Notes under the pieces: generated by a model
Told to the model about the DNA's origin: nothing
The model's database searches: none
What the model saw: only the letters and a program-made list of their open reading frames with translations
Translations under genes and position numbers: made by a program
Origin: Schistocephalus solidus
Lineage: Eukaryota; Platyhelminthes; Cestoda; Diphyllobothriidea; Diphyllobothriidae
Direction: 5' to 3'
DNA: 64,000 nt
Assembly: GCA_017591395.1 (NCBI GenBank)
Contig: WEDG01005348.1
Coordinates: 62,001-126,000 of the forward strand
Shown: one piece after another, positions 1 through 11,300 of the stretch
Position numbering within the stretch: the first letter of the stretch is position 1
How the letters are laid out: every line of letters starts with the position of its first letter

Positions 1-900
1 AGAGAATCGAAAGACAGTTGAAAATCGTACACAAAGAAACCATCAAGGGGATGCGAAACAAAAAAAGACCACCACCCTAATCTCAAACGTTCAGATGTCA
101 ATTCGTTTTTGATAATAAGATTTGACTTGTTTCGCTTCATTAAGGTTCTTACGTATCCCCGAATGAATATGCGCACTAAGGGCAGTAGTTAATCTGCGGC
201 GGTTGATTGGCTCAACAAATAAGCAAACAGAAAACTGACTACGGGACTTTCGAATTTGAACGTACTGGAAGCGCTTATGTCACAAGCACTCAAAAATTTA
301 CGCCAAACCAACACTGGATCGAAGTGGCTTCACCTTCCCCTTCACCTATAAACGAAGTGCCATACTTAAGCATTGGCTATTCCTCAATTTCATTGTAAAG
401 TCCCCTTATGTAGGGCCTCCATCGTTTACTGCGCAAAAGCTATGATTCGAGTCCGTGTGGGATGAGTGAGGTCACCACCACAGTCACGACTAACCTCATC
501 CAGTATTGGAAAAGCATTGCCTAAAAATGAAAGAGAGACGGGATCATCGTTATTTATTAGCTATGTTTTACTTAGCTGTACGTCCAGGAAACGGGAAATT
601 TGAAAGCGGTAAGTTAGTTGCCGAACCTCTGGGTCAAATGTTCAGTGACTTGAACCAGGGACCCATCTCTTGTAGTCCGATTTAGGGCAGTATCAAAGCC
701 GCAAAGAGTGAAGTTTCCCTACTCCTCCTCCTCCTCCCCCGAGTACAGGATGGAATTAGGAAAATACCTATGGAGTTCCATTTGGGAAAGTAATTATTTT
801 CTAGTCTACACTCTGAGATTACAATCATGGGAAGGTGAGGTCACCGATTCAGTTTCGTGATGGGCTTGTCCACTTCAGTCATGGAGCTCGATCTAGAGAC
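1..900. other. Non-coding stretch, nothing recognised
   Basis: AT-rich sequence with a short CTC/CTCC run near 721-738. No exon resembling the missing M4 segment of the receptor gene was found on the minus strand here. Confidence 0.4.
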
Positions 901-929
901 CTTGAAGCTTGTCCTTTACTAGGACCAGT

Positions 930-1433
930 GATGTTATATGTATACATGACTGGCTGATGACGGCTTATAAGCCAGAAATGGCCATTCCGGTCTCCCTTGT
1001 CTTTGTCAGTTCCATATTATCAACATATGCTACACGTCGCTATGCGACTGCCTGTGAGTACTCTAGTCTGAGTTCCAGGGCACAACGGAACATAAACGTT
1101 CCTTAAGCAGATCGGTGAGCCACACACTATCATCATATTCCCGATCGCAACCGACAAAGCAACGAGCCCGTGGCTCAATGGTAGAGCGTTCGACTCAAAT
1201 ACCAAAGGTTGCGGGTTCGAATCCCAGGTGTTCCACACTTGGGATTGGGTATGACTGGCTGATGACGGCTAATAAGCCAGAAATGGCCATTCCGGTCTCC
1301 CTTGTCTTTGTCGGTTCCACATTATCAACATTGGCTACACGTCGCTATGCGACTGCCTGTGAGTACTCTAGTCTGAGTTTCAGGGCACAACGGAACATAA
1401 ATGTTCCTTAAGCAGATCGGTGAGCCACACAAT

Positions 1434-1438
<5 letters not shown>
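930..1438 (+). mobile_element. tRNA-derived SINE, partial tandem dimer (body - tRNA head - body)
   Basis: Two near-identical bodies (946-1133 and 1251-1438, offset 305 bp) flank one tRNA-like head at about 1163-1237. The head has an A box TGGCTCAATGG at 1171-1181, a D-stem GCTC/GAGC (1173-1176, 1184-1187) and a B box GGTTCGAATCC at 1214-1224, which are internal RNA polymerase III promoter elements. Each body starts with a CTGATGA..GAAA segment (954-978 and 1259-1283), and ends in an inverted GGAACAT..ATGTTCC-type stretch and CAGATCGGTGAGCCACAC. Related copies lie at 40640-40720, 46615-46830 (minus), 46905-47160 and 61606-62020. Confidence 0.85.

Positions 1439-1482
<44 letters not shown>
1437..1482. 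repeat. (AT)n microsatellite at the SINE 3' end
   Basis: An uninterrupted AT run begins right where the second SINE body ends, so it may have grown from the element's tail. Confidence 0.95.
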
Positions 1483-1484
<2 letters not shown>

Positions 1485-1574
1485 CTATATCGCGCCAGTG
1501 GCTAGCTGGCCGGCGGACAGAATGGGATCGAGTGCGATCCTAAACACATCAGTGAGTTTTATGCACTTGTTTGA

Positions 1575-1576
<2 letters not shown>

Positions 1577-1645
<69 letters not shown>
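1577..1645. repeat. (AT)n microsatellite
   Basis: About 69 bases of perfect AT dinucleotide. Open frames translating as Tyr-Ile repeats across it are artefacts. Confidence 0.95.
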
Positions 1646-1648
<3 letters not shown>

Positions 1649-2804
1649 GGGATCGGATGCCGACAAATACATCGAAAACTGCGGGGTGGGGTTCATTTCT
1701 GGCTTATTGGCCATCTATTACTCCTCGCAATGGGATCGCCTATGCGGGGCCCCAGATTTAGCTCAGACGCGCAAAGGAATCACGTTACCCTTTCAGCTCG
1801 CAACCATGATGGCCCCCTAAATGCCGCTCACAAGCGACCTAATAGTCTAGGGCCTAGTTTTACGCGCCAACTAAACGGGCGACTGTGAGGGCGTCACACA
1901 ATCGAGGCGGCCAATGATCGCCATAAACGACGGGGGCAACGCAGCCCATGATAAAATGGCTGCCCGATTCCCCCCTTCCCCCACTAAAGTCGGCATTGGC
2001 AATCTGCGCATCAGGCAAAATGTGCCATGTGCACACGAATTTACTGTATTCGAAAATAGACGGCCCAAATCACCACTCACAGACCTATCTTACTGAACCT
2101 TTCTTCTTCTTTTGAATGACGCTTAATTTAGTGTTCCGCAACTGATTTGAATATGAGAAACATCTTGAAAGTGGTATTTTTCTGATGTGGATCGAAAGCT
2201 TGGGCTAATATGCGTATGTTTGTTTTTCCTAGTGTATATCGCCCACGCAAATGGTTTCCCAACGAGGACAAAAATATGGGAGATTGTATTGCCAGTTTGT
2301 GACTTATGGAACTGACGCTCATACTCGGAAATTGCTTGTTACCCAGCTAGATGCACCATACGATGGGCTCATACTGTAACGTGGTCAAGTCCTGCACTAC
2401 TACCCTAACGTGAGTCGAAATGAAGCCTGCGTAAATTCCAGCTTTGCTGTATTCTATATCTGCAAACACTAGGACAAACTGTGGTCAGATCTGAATTGAA
2501 TGTGGGGTTTTGCAAATTTTGTCTCATATATTTCAGCTGCACACGAACCTTCTGTTCATTCAGTTGAATTCTCGCTAAGCTGGCAGAAATTGTGACATTT
2601 AAGGGCAAAACGCAAGTTTCGTAAGTTTTTTTTCTTCTGAGAACAAAACTCGGTTTAAACCTTTACTGATGCTACCTGGGTAACTAGAGCTTTCGTTCTG
2701 TGGTTAAAAAGGCATTCGAGGGAATAAACTGTAGTCATCAAAGCTCACTTCCGTAAAAATGCAATAGACTTGTTTGTTTGCCCAAAAAGAGTGAGGCCGA
2801 TCTA
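1646..2804. other. Non-coding stretch left of the receptor gene's last seen exon
   Basis: 1646-2080 is GC-richer and possibly repeat-derived; 2100-2804 is AT-rich. This is where the receptor M4 exon would first be looked for, but no D/E-W-K plus hydrophobic helix pattern was seen on the minus strand. Confidence 0.4.
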
Positions 2805-2816
2805 TCAAGAACTTAC

Positions 2817-4697
2817 GGTGCGATACTCACAGTCCGCATCCAGGGTTTTCGAAATATAGTTAATCGCAACCAGCCCGATTCCCAGATTGCTCATTTCCAT
2901 TTTCGGCGGTATTTCCTCAGAAGACGCAGCCCGCAAATGCTTAGCATAAAAGCTGCCGTTCCGTGAAATGTTGGTAGTCTCAGTAAAAGGGTGATTTATA
3001 CGTACGTTAGGATGTTCTGCGGTAGATGCCCGCAGCTTCCGTACAGACTGCGAGAAGGTTAGTGGCTCCTCCCTAGGTCTCGGTTGTCCATTCCAGGGAT
3101 AATCTCTTGGATTGGATCCGTTTAACAACATTCTTGTAGATTTTGAAAGCTCTTGACTGCTTGTGGAGTTTGACTTCCGAATTGCTTTCGCTCGTTTTTT
3201 TCCAATCCTTCGCGGTGACTCATCCAGTGGCACAATTTCAATGTGCTCCCGTTTGACTCCACGAACGTCTGTTGGGACATGGGATAAAAGTATGGTGTTT
3301 CGAGGTTTTATTTTAACACCGGTTACCGCAGTACAGCTTCGTCTCAGAAGAGGCATTGGTGCGGTATTTCTTGTTGTTGCTCCTATGTGACTTCTCGTAT
3401 ACTTGTTGTCATACCCCAATATTCTGGGCCCCTTCCGCGGCCTGGCATATGCATCTAAAAAGTCTCCACTGTTGCAGATGCTGCTCCCTCCAGTATAGGA
3501 GGCGGCTGACATTGCATTCTTGTTGCTACAGCATTCCGCACTCATCGCATATACATATTCTTCCTTATCCTCATCCGCTGGATCCCTCTCCGTCTCCGAT
3601 GAGTCATAATCAGATGCCGTCAAGCAAGATGACTTTAAGTTCTCATAGGAATGTGACTGGTGCGAGTCAGAGGTAGCTGAAGGCAGCAAGTCGAATTCGA
3701 TTGTATGCGCCGACGACTTCCCAGATTTTCCCATAATGCAAAAACTGCTATCACCTGAACGGCAGGGTGTTAAGATCAGTCTTGAACGAAGATCCTGGTG
3801 AGGCAGTTCTAACAAAGACGAGTGGGATGGGCTCCTTGCAGTTACCTCGAAGCCACCGCAGCAGCTGCTGCTGTTACTACTATTGCTGGCGCAGGGATTA
3901 CTGATCATCGCGTCGCTTTCAGAACTGGAAAAAAGAAAGGGGAGCATACCAGGCTCCCGAAAGGACTGTTCAAATGCATCCGCATTGTTCTGTATGCTGG
4001 TGGTTTCTGCAAAGGAACTGGATTCAGCCCGCAATTGGGCGTTTAGGGTGACTGCTGCATCCAAGCTAGGGTACTGCCGTGAAGAACTGAGGTCACAAGC
4101 CTGGTCAAAGGATTGGTTTTTGTGAATGATATTCTCATTGTGGTGGCTGTAGTCCGCGAATGCTGCACGAAGCGGCTGCAGTGGTTTCATCAACAGCAGT
4201 CTTGGCAGGATTCGCAGGAAGACAAGGCGGGCCCATGGTTGCATAGTATGTGTTCGGGGAGTTCGATAATTCCAGTTGACAATGACCACGGAGATGAAGA
4301 CGGCAAAGACGTCAAACAGGAAGGTGAAGAGGAGATAGCGTGAAATGAGCGGTATGGAAGTAGATGTTGGGGGGAGGATTTTGCTGACCAGAATGAGGAA
4401 GACAATCAGCGCCACCACGATACTGATTGACAGTGTAACCTTTTCTCCCGCATCAGAGGGCAGGTAGAAGACACAAATGCTCAGCAGAGAGATCATAACG
4501 CAGGGCAAAATAAGGTTAACTGTGTAGAAGAGTGTTTTCCGACGCAGTTTGATTTTGTAGATAATGTAGGTTGCGTTTTTGCCGCTGTTGGATGTGTTAA
4601 CGATTCTGCCGGGCACGTCCACCAAGTCCCAAGTTCCACTTTTCCAGTAGTCTGAGAGGTCCGCAAACTCCTGGCCCGAATACCAACCCAGTGTGAC
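2817..4697 (-). CDS. nAChR subunit exon: M1-M3 and very long intracellular loop
   Basis: Exon begins at 4697 after TTTATCGAACAG, phase 0. About residues 14-33 of the exon carry [20 protein letters not shown]. Loop C lies in about 31-45 and has no YxCC. M1 is about 55-80, M2 about 87-106 preceded by GEK and followed by KILPPTS, and M3 about 121-143. The rest, about 480 residues, is the M3-M4 loop: an MX-like start ([11 protein letters not shown]), then Ser/Arg/acidic low-complexity sequence, and a pre-M4 amphipathic stretch ([12 protein letters not shown]). Nicotinic loops are usually about 100-250 residues. Two donors are possible: GTAAGT (exon end 2817, phase 0) or GTGAGT (exon end 2831, one base over). 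Without splicing the frame stops at 2805, which would remove M4, so a further exon to the left is expected. Confidence 0.93.
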
Positions 4698-7600
4698 CTG
4701 TTCGATAAAAATTACGTAATATACCCTTTTAATTGCTAAATAATCACAAGGTAAATTATCCAATTTACTTGGGAATGATATGGAGTTAATGAGTAGAAAA
4801 ATACGTGACCTGTAAAATACAGGCTGCGTAATTAAGCATTGATGTTAGGTGAAATCTGTGCAGTAAAAATGGGCAACTCTGCTACTTACATCACTTAGCA
4901 TCAATATGCCGTAGATTTTCCCATGTTAATATTGTAACCATTATGTATACGTCAAACCAACAGATGAAGACCAATATGCTTGCTTGATTAATGTCAGTCC
5001 GACTGATTCGTTGCATTTTCCTTATGGTTTTTCTTCATGTGAGCAAATGTCCCAGCATAAATTTGAAACCTCATTTTTATTTTCAAAGGTAAAAGTTGAC
5101 TCCATTTTCACTAGTCCAATTTTTGACAGTCCTTTTTAAGTAGTCCACTTCACTAATAATATGTGATCCAGCAAGCAGTCGGACGCCATTACACATATCT
5201 GCAGATTTCTAAAGTTGAGAGGCCTAAATGCCCGAAAAGATGTGAATCGAGGCTTAAAAATACATCGGATAAACATTATGTTGGAAGGAATACAAAAAAG
5301 TTGTTGCGGTGATAGTACATGTTTTGTCCTTGAAACATGACTTAGGTCTTGAATATTTCCCTCCATTTTGAACCTTCTGGCGGTTACTTTGATAGAAACG
5401 AAAATAGGCTTTTTGTATTCGGTAGGTCATCACTTCAAAAAACTTCAACGATTATCGACTGAGATTTAATTTCCAAAAGGAAAATTGGTGAAGGTATTAA
5501 TCTTTGTTATATTTAGGTTAAATTTCGAATAAGAAGTAGCCCATAGATTTCCACTTTTAAACATTTCTATTCCATAAAAATTTTTGCTCTTAAATGTATC
5601 ACGGCAGTAGACCCCATCTTAGCCAAAATTGTTTTCTTCGAGGTACTTTTGGATGCGCATACCTTTGTTTCCGAGGTTCAGAAAGCTCCGCAACATTTGT
5701 TATGCTTTTGAAGGTTTAGGCTTTATAAGGACAGGGTTCCTAGCCCTTTGAGGGAAGTTGCAACTGTTACCTGTCACGACTCCCAACAGTAGAGTGATAT
5801 TGTTTCGTTTCCCTTCGGCAGTTTGCAGCGTTAGAACAAACGCGTCCATGTGTTTATTCACAAATGATTTGTCTTACATTCTAAACATTTTAACCCATCT
5901 ATCAGTTCACGTCTTGAAAATCCTCATTGGCCTTCTTGGTACTTCTATTTTTTTACGTGGTGTTGGAACCGCCTAATGCGGCTCCTACAACAGAAAAGAT
6001 CAGAAAATCCGATGGCTGCTCAGTCTTTCAATGTCCAAAGGACTGCTCGTCATCCTCGCATGAAGTCACTATCGGAACGTCTCCTTGAGTTGAGCTTTAT
6101 CGGAGCAATTCCAAGAAAAACCGAAGTTAGAAGAACAAGTATCCTCATTCTCACACGTACTGTGGACCCCAACCAAACCATCTGTATGATTTAAAAGGTT
6201 CCACCGAACTGCCTGGATCAGTGTCTGTTAGCAAACGCAGAAGCGACTGCCATCGGTTTCCTGCAAGTTGGGCTTGTGCACACCAGAGTGCCCCATGCAA
6301 ATTTCGTGACTACCGTAATTAAGGATCAATTAGCTGCATGCAATTATCCGTGCCTTCCCGCTCTCCCCCCTGACATGGCTACTCCTAACCCTCACTGCCC
6401 GCTGCACACGGTCCCCGTATCACCTTCTCCCAATATTCCCCGTCCAGTCTCTGTGAAAAGACGAATTTTAATCGATTTCTCTTATCAAGCGCATGTTTTT
6501 ATTTTCACCCATTCCCATATAACTACACTGGATGATAGCATGTTTTTAAAACAAGCATATGGTCACCAACTAGTATTCTGATTCCTTCCACGCGAATTTC
6601 GGCAACTAACTTCAAACAGTTCGTCAAACTAGGCGGCCGCTCCCCTCAGGCTATAGGCATAATTGTTGGTATAGGATACAATCTAAGGAAACTGTGTCCT
6701 TATGCTGAAACCTAGACCGTTAACGAAAACAAATCTTACAGCAACTAGTATGGGAAACCAGACGTGCACATCCAGTCAACATTTAGAGTACGCCCGAACG
6801 CTCTACTAACTAATTACATTAAAGACTAATGTCCTAGGTCGTCGCAACTTGAAGATCGGATGTCTTGAACCAGAAAAGCAGTTTTGAGGTGCCATTGTTC
6901 TTCTTCCCGTAAAAACTTCCTGCGTTATTGTCTGCGGACAAACCAAAATGGGGCAGTCACTCATATTCGCCAGAGACAGCTGCACAACGAGCACATCTAA
7001 CAGGGAGGCAGAATAGGCATCCGATAAAACAGCCTCTAAGGAGACTCAGCTAACCGACTTCGGTTAAAACTAACAATAAAGGCGGCCGATAAAGAACTAT
7101 GGTTGCAGAAGAGGAAAACAATAATTAGTTTCGAGCAGATTAATTTGGCAAGGAATCTGCGAATGACCGAAAATGCCGGATTTACCTGTGATGCGTCATA
7201 AGTCCAACTGCCAAACTTCATTTCGCATTCCTGCTCGTCAAAAGGGAAATATTCCACGTCAATTGTACAAGAGCTTTCATAGATGGCTGGAGGCATCCAG
7301 AGAATTGAGCCATCATAGTGAACAAGCACATTCGGCTGCCACATAACTTCATAATTTCCATCAGCACTAGAAATAATAAGTTCATAAAGCAAAAATGAAG
7401 CCAAAATGCAAGCACGGCGCTGAGTAAAGCGATAACTATAAATTAATTCACCAGGTTGCAGCATACAAAACTAGTTCTTTTATTAGGACTTCAGAGAACA
7501 GCTGTAATAAATACGTCCAATGAGGTATTGAGGTTAGACCAAAAATTAAGTGATCTTTTTCAGAGTAGTACATTTAATATTTAAAGTAAACCTTTGACTA

Positions 7601-8302
7601 TGACATATTATAAAAGATCATCCAATTTATCTTTTCCCGTAGTGAAATTTGAGTTTCTTGTCAGCGTTTATGACGGCCTACATTGCGTTGTTCAAAAAAA
7701 TCTGGGCTGTTCCTGAGAAAATTGTAAAATATTTGTTTTTATTATATAGGTTTATGGTGGTGTTTAGACGTAAAGATACAAAAAACCTAAAAGGTAAGGT
7801 ATATGTTTGGTCATTTTCCCTCGAATAATTAAGTATGTGTTTATGCAAGCAACTGAAAAATCCAATCCTAGTTAATTTCGTTGTACAATATAACATTTGT
7901 TTTTTTTCGTGTGATGTAGGATATTCGCGTAAAAAATGTGTTCTCCTGTGGAGAGGATACTTAATTCCTGAATGCTGTATTCCGTGTCAATCGTTATTAG
8001 AGATATTATCTCACAAATGTTCCTTATCTATTCAAACTGAGAAATCACCCGAATTTATTCCTACTTTAAACGTAAACTCGGTCTGATAGTATCAGTGGCC
8101 AAAAAGAGGAACTATTCACATTTTCTAATTTTGAATCCGCGAAGAATGTGGATATGAAATTAAAAATAAGAAACAATTGGCTGAAGAAATCTATATCCTA
8201 ATTTAAGATTCGCTTCAATGTTGTAACTTTGACTAGTAACTCCTAACTGTTTTTGAGGTTCACGAGAAAATGAAAGTCTCTATTTCTGAGATTTTAACCC
8301 CC

Positions 8303-8338
<36 letters not shown>

Positions 8339-11300
8339 TTGGACCCCTAATAATGTTGGACCCCTTTATTTAATAGGTAATTAAGGAAAAAAACGAATTG
8401 GAAAATTGTATGGTTTTTAAGGTCAGCTTGCTTAGTACCCAGCGGAGAAAGCCACATACAGGAAATGACTTTTTCGACCCTTTTATCTATAAACACTAAA
8501 TTATTAAGTGGAAAGCCGGCTGGGCTTTTTCACCTTCACTACCATTTAATGAGCTTTTAATGCCTTCAGAGGAATTTTCCGAACTATCTTTGGAAGGTTT
8601 TCAGTGAACTTTTGAAATGAAGCAAAATGGCGGGCATGCAGCCGGAATACGTAACCCATGTCCTAACGAGGATACCACTTAAAAATGGTTGACATGGCTC
8701 GACTTGGGTAACAAATCGCGTTAAGTGTTCGGCCACAACCCGTCACATATCACCGCGTTTTGCATAAGGACACGGTAAGGAATATTCGATATGGCATAAA
8801 GTGATCATAAATCGATTTATGCATATCTATTTTAGTCCTTGCTTCCTGACTATATAATGAAATCAGAAGATTGACATTACCTACTACACATCTTCCAGCT
8901 AAAGGTTGAAACCACGAACCTAGGAGTAAGCCAGTCGTTCCTGTCCCTGCGTTTCGTCTTCCTTAGTTATTATAAGGAAATTGTCCCGAATTTCAAGGTT
9001 CAGGATTATCTGGATTGGGTTTTCCTATACTCGGTGCTTATGATGCTTAAAAAGCAGATCTTGCATAAGTAAAGTTTCAGGAAAAGAGCAACCACAGAAC
9101 GATTGACCGCGTTCACATCTAATAAAATCCGGCTATTCTTATGCGTACTAACTTCCGCCAGTGCTGCAGGATACTCAAAACACTTGCCTCTTCGGCGGTC
9201 CTTGGCGAAACTCGGGTAAATCAAACAAAATTTTACCCGCAAATGAAGTACAGAATTTATGACGAAGATTTGTATTTTGTTTAGCTCGCTACAAACCTTC
9301 TCATTTAAAAAAACATTTTAGGTACCATAATTTGAAAACATGACATCTTATCGTGGCTACATTTAATCCCAATATGATATTGAGTTGTTAAATGTCATGC
9401 TTTGAATGATGGCAGTATTGAGCCGTGAATAAAACGTTTACGGACAAAGTCTTTCATATCTACACATCCACTTGCTTTTAAAAACAGTAGTAAAGTGTTC
9501 TGAGGTGTTTTGGATGGGAGGGGGGAAGCGAAATAGAGGACAGCTTCTAGATGATTTATTGCTAATTGCCAGTCGCCTCCCCGCGTGGGTTGAAGTCCCT
9601 CAAGTCCATAACGACTTCGGAATGCCCAGGCCTTTCCCCGGTGACAATGCTATTTCGATTGTCTCGAGGTAGGCAACATTCGAGCTACCTGGGTCACTGG
9701 CAATAATCTGAGAAGAGGTCACGACTGAAACGTATTCTTCCATGTGCTATCCGGCCTCATGGATTAAGCTCATGATAACTTTCAGCCGATGCCCACAATT
9801 TACGTCTCAACAGAAACACAGTTTACAGACTAAAGATTCGCGAGAATGCAGATGATTCCTACATTAAAAACCTTTGTGGTTTTTTAAACCATCAACGACT
9901 TAGGTTTCCAAACAAATGATTCACAAATCACTCTGCATGTCAGCCATGGCAGAAAGTACAGATGTATCATCGACTAAAATAGAAGCGCCAGTCTGATTAA
10001 ACCAATGCTTGATCAAACCACAATGGTTAACCGATGAGCCTAACGTGCAATATGCTGAGTGAACGCGTTGACCAAACTTTTCACGAACCTTCCCAGAAGC
10101 AAGAGTTCAGACATTATTTTCGACCAAACCCCATTTTATGCAAAAAAGAGAACAATTGACCAACTTAGAGCATATCTACATTCATGTACTCCTTTGATTG
10201 CCCCCCTAGTCATCACCTGGCCTAAAGAATTCGGCCAGACATCCTAGGATGACCGAGAAAGGCCGAATATAAAAGCATAAACCGTGCATTTTTGCACATC
10301 TTGTTGATTCGGGTCTTGTGCGGACCCTAATGAAGCTTCACCTGTGGTCTGCGAAGGTTCACCGAATTGTTTGAAAGCACTGTATTAGTTTTATTAACAA
10401 CAACAGAGTCACCTTCCATCAGGTTACGCTATGTAGTCTTATACGCACGGAGGAACCTCGTTAAGGTAACACAATGAACGAAATTCGGTTCATTACACGC
10501 AATTCTCCGTGCCATTTTCGTCCCCGTTTATGCGTAGCCCTCGCTGCCTTCCAACGCAGATCCTCCTATCACCCTCCCCAGTATCTACACAAAAGTAAAT
10601 GTGCAAAAAATACAAACGATTTCTCTCATTATTTGCATGTTGGTCTTGTAAGCTGTTCCATATAAATTTACTGGGTAGATAAGAATTTATCGACGGCAAA
10701 CGTATGCTTGCCAACCAAACTTCCGAATATAACGGCTGTTTCAAACCTTTGTTAATTTCTTCACGGGACGATGGTGCCTTTTTCTGCTACCTGCTTTCCA
10801 ACCGGATTGTATTCAGCATCACCTAGTGCCAAGTGCATTGTCGTAAATTTTGAAGTTTATATAAGAGGAAGATGTTAATGGGCCACAGTTCAACATGCGC
10901 TAATCATTCTTGACCGGTAAAAGCAAGCGTGTTGTAATTAGCTGTACTACACCAAGTGTAGCGTCCGGCCGCTTCGGTGACGGGGATGAAGCGGGACTAC
11001 TAGGTCGTGAGTATAGATCGATATCTTGCTTCACGAGCGTATCCTTCGACGCTGTGTCCTCTGAAGAACCGGCCATTTCCGACATGATGATACGAACGAC
11101 AAATAATCCAGTAATCAATATAACGTAGGTATATATGGGATAAATTATGGCGAGAAGTACAATATATGTGAACTGATAATCTAGATAATACGAATGTAAT
11201 AATACTACAACAGAAAGTGAATACAGTTTAACAACGAAGGGGCGAAAGGTAGAAGCGACTTATCGGGAGGCGGCGGCGAGTCCGTTTTGGCGCGTGTCGG

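Noticed and set aside
1163..1237. Functional tRNA gene
   Set aside because: A and B boxes are present but acceptor pairing is poor and it is embedded in repeated SINE bodies.
1420..1888. Frames with long Tyr-Ile repeats
   Set aside because: Translation of (AT)n microsatellites.
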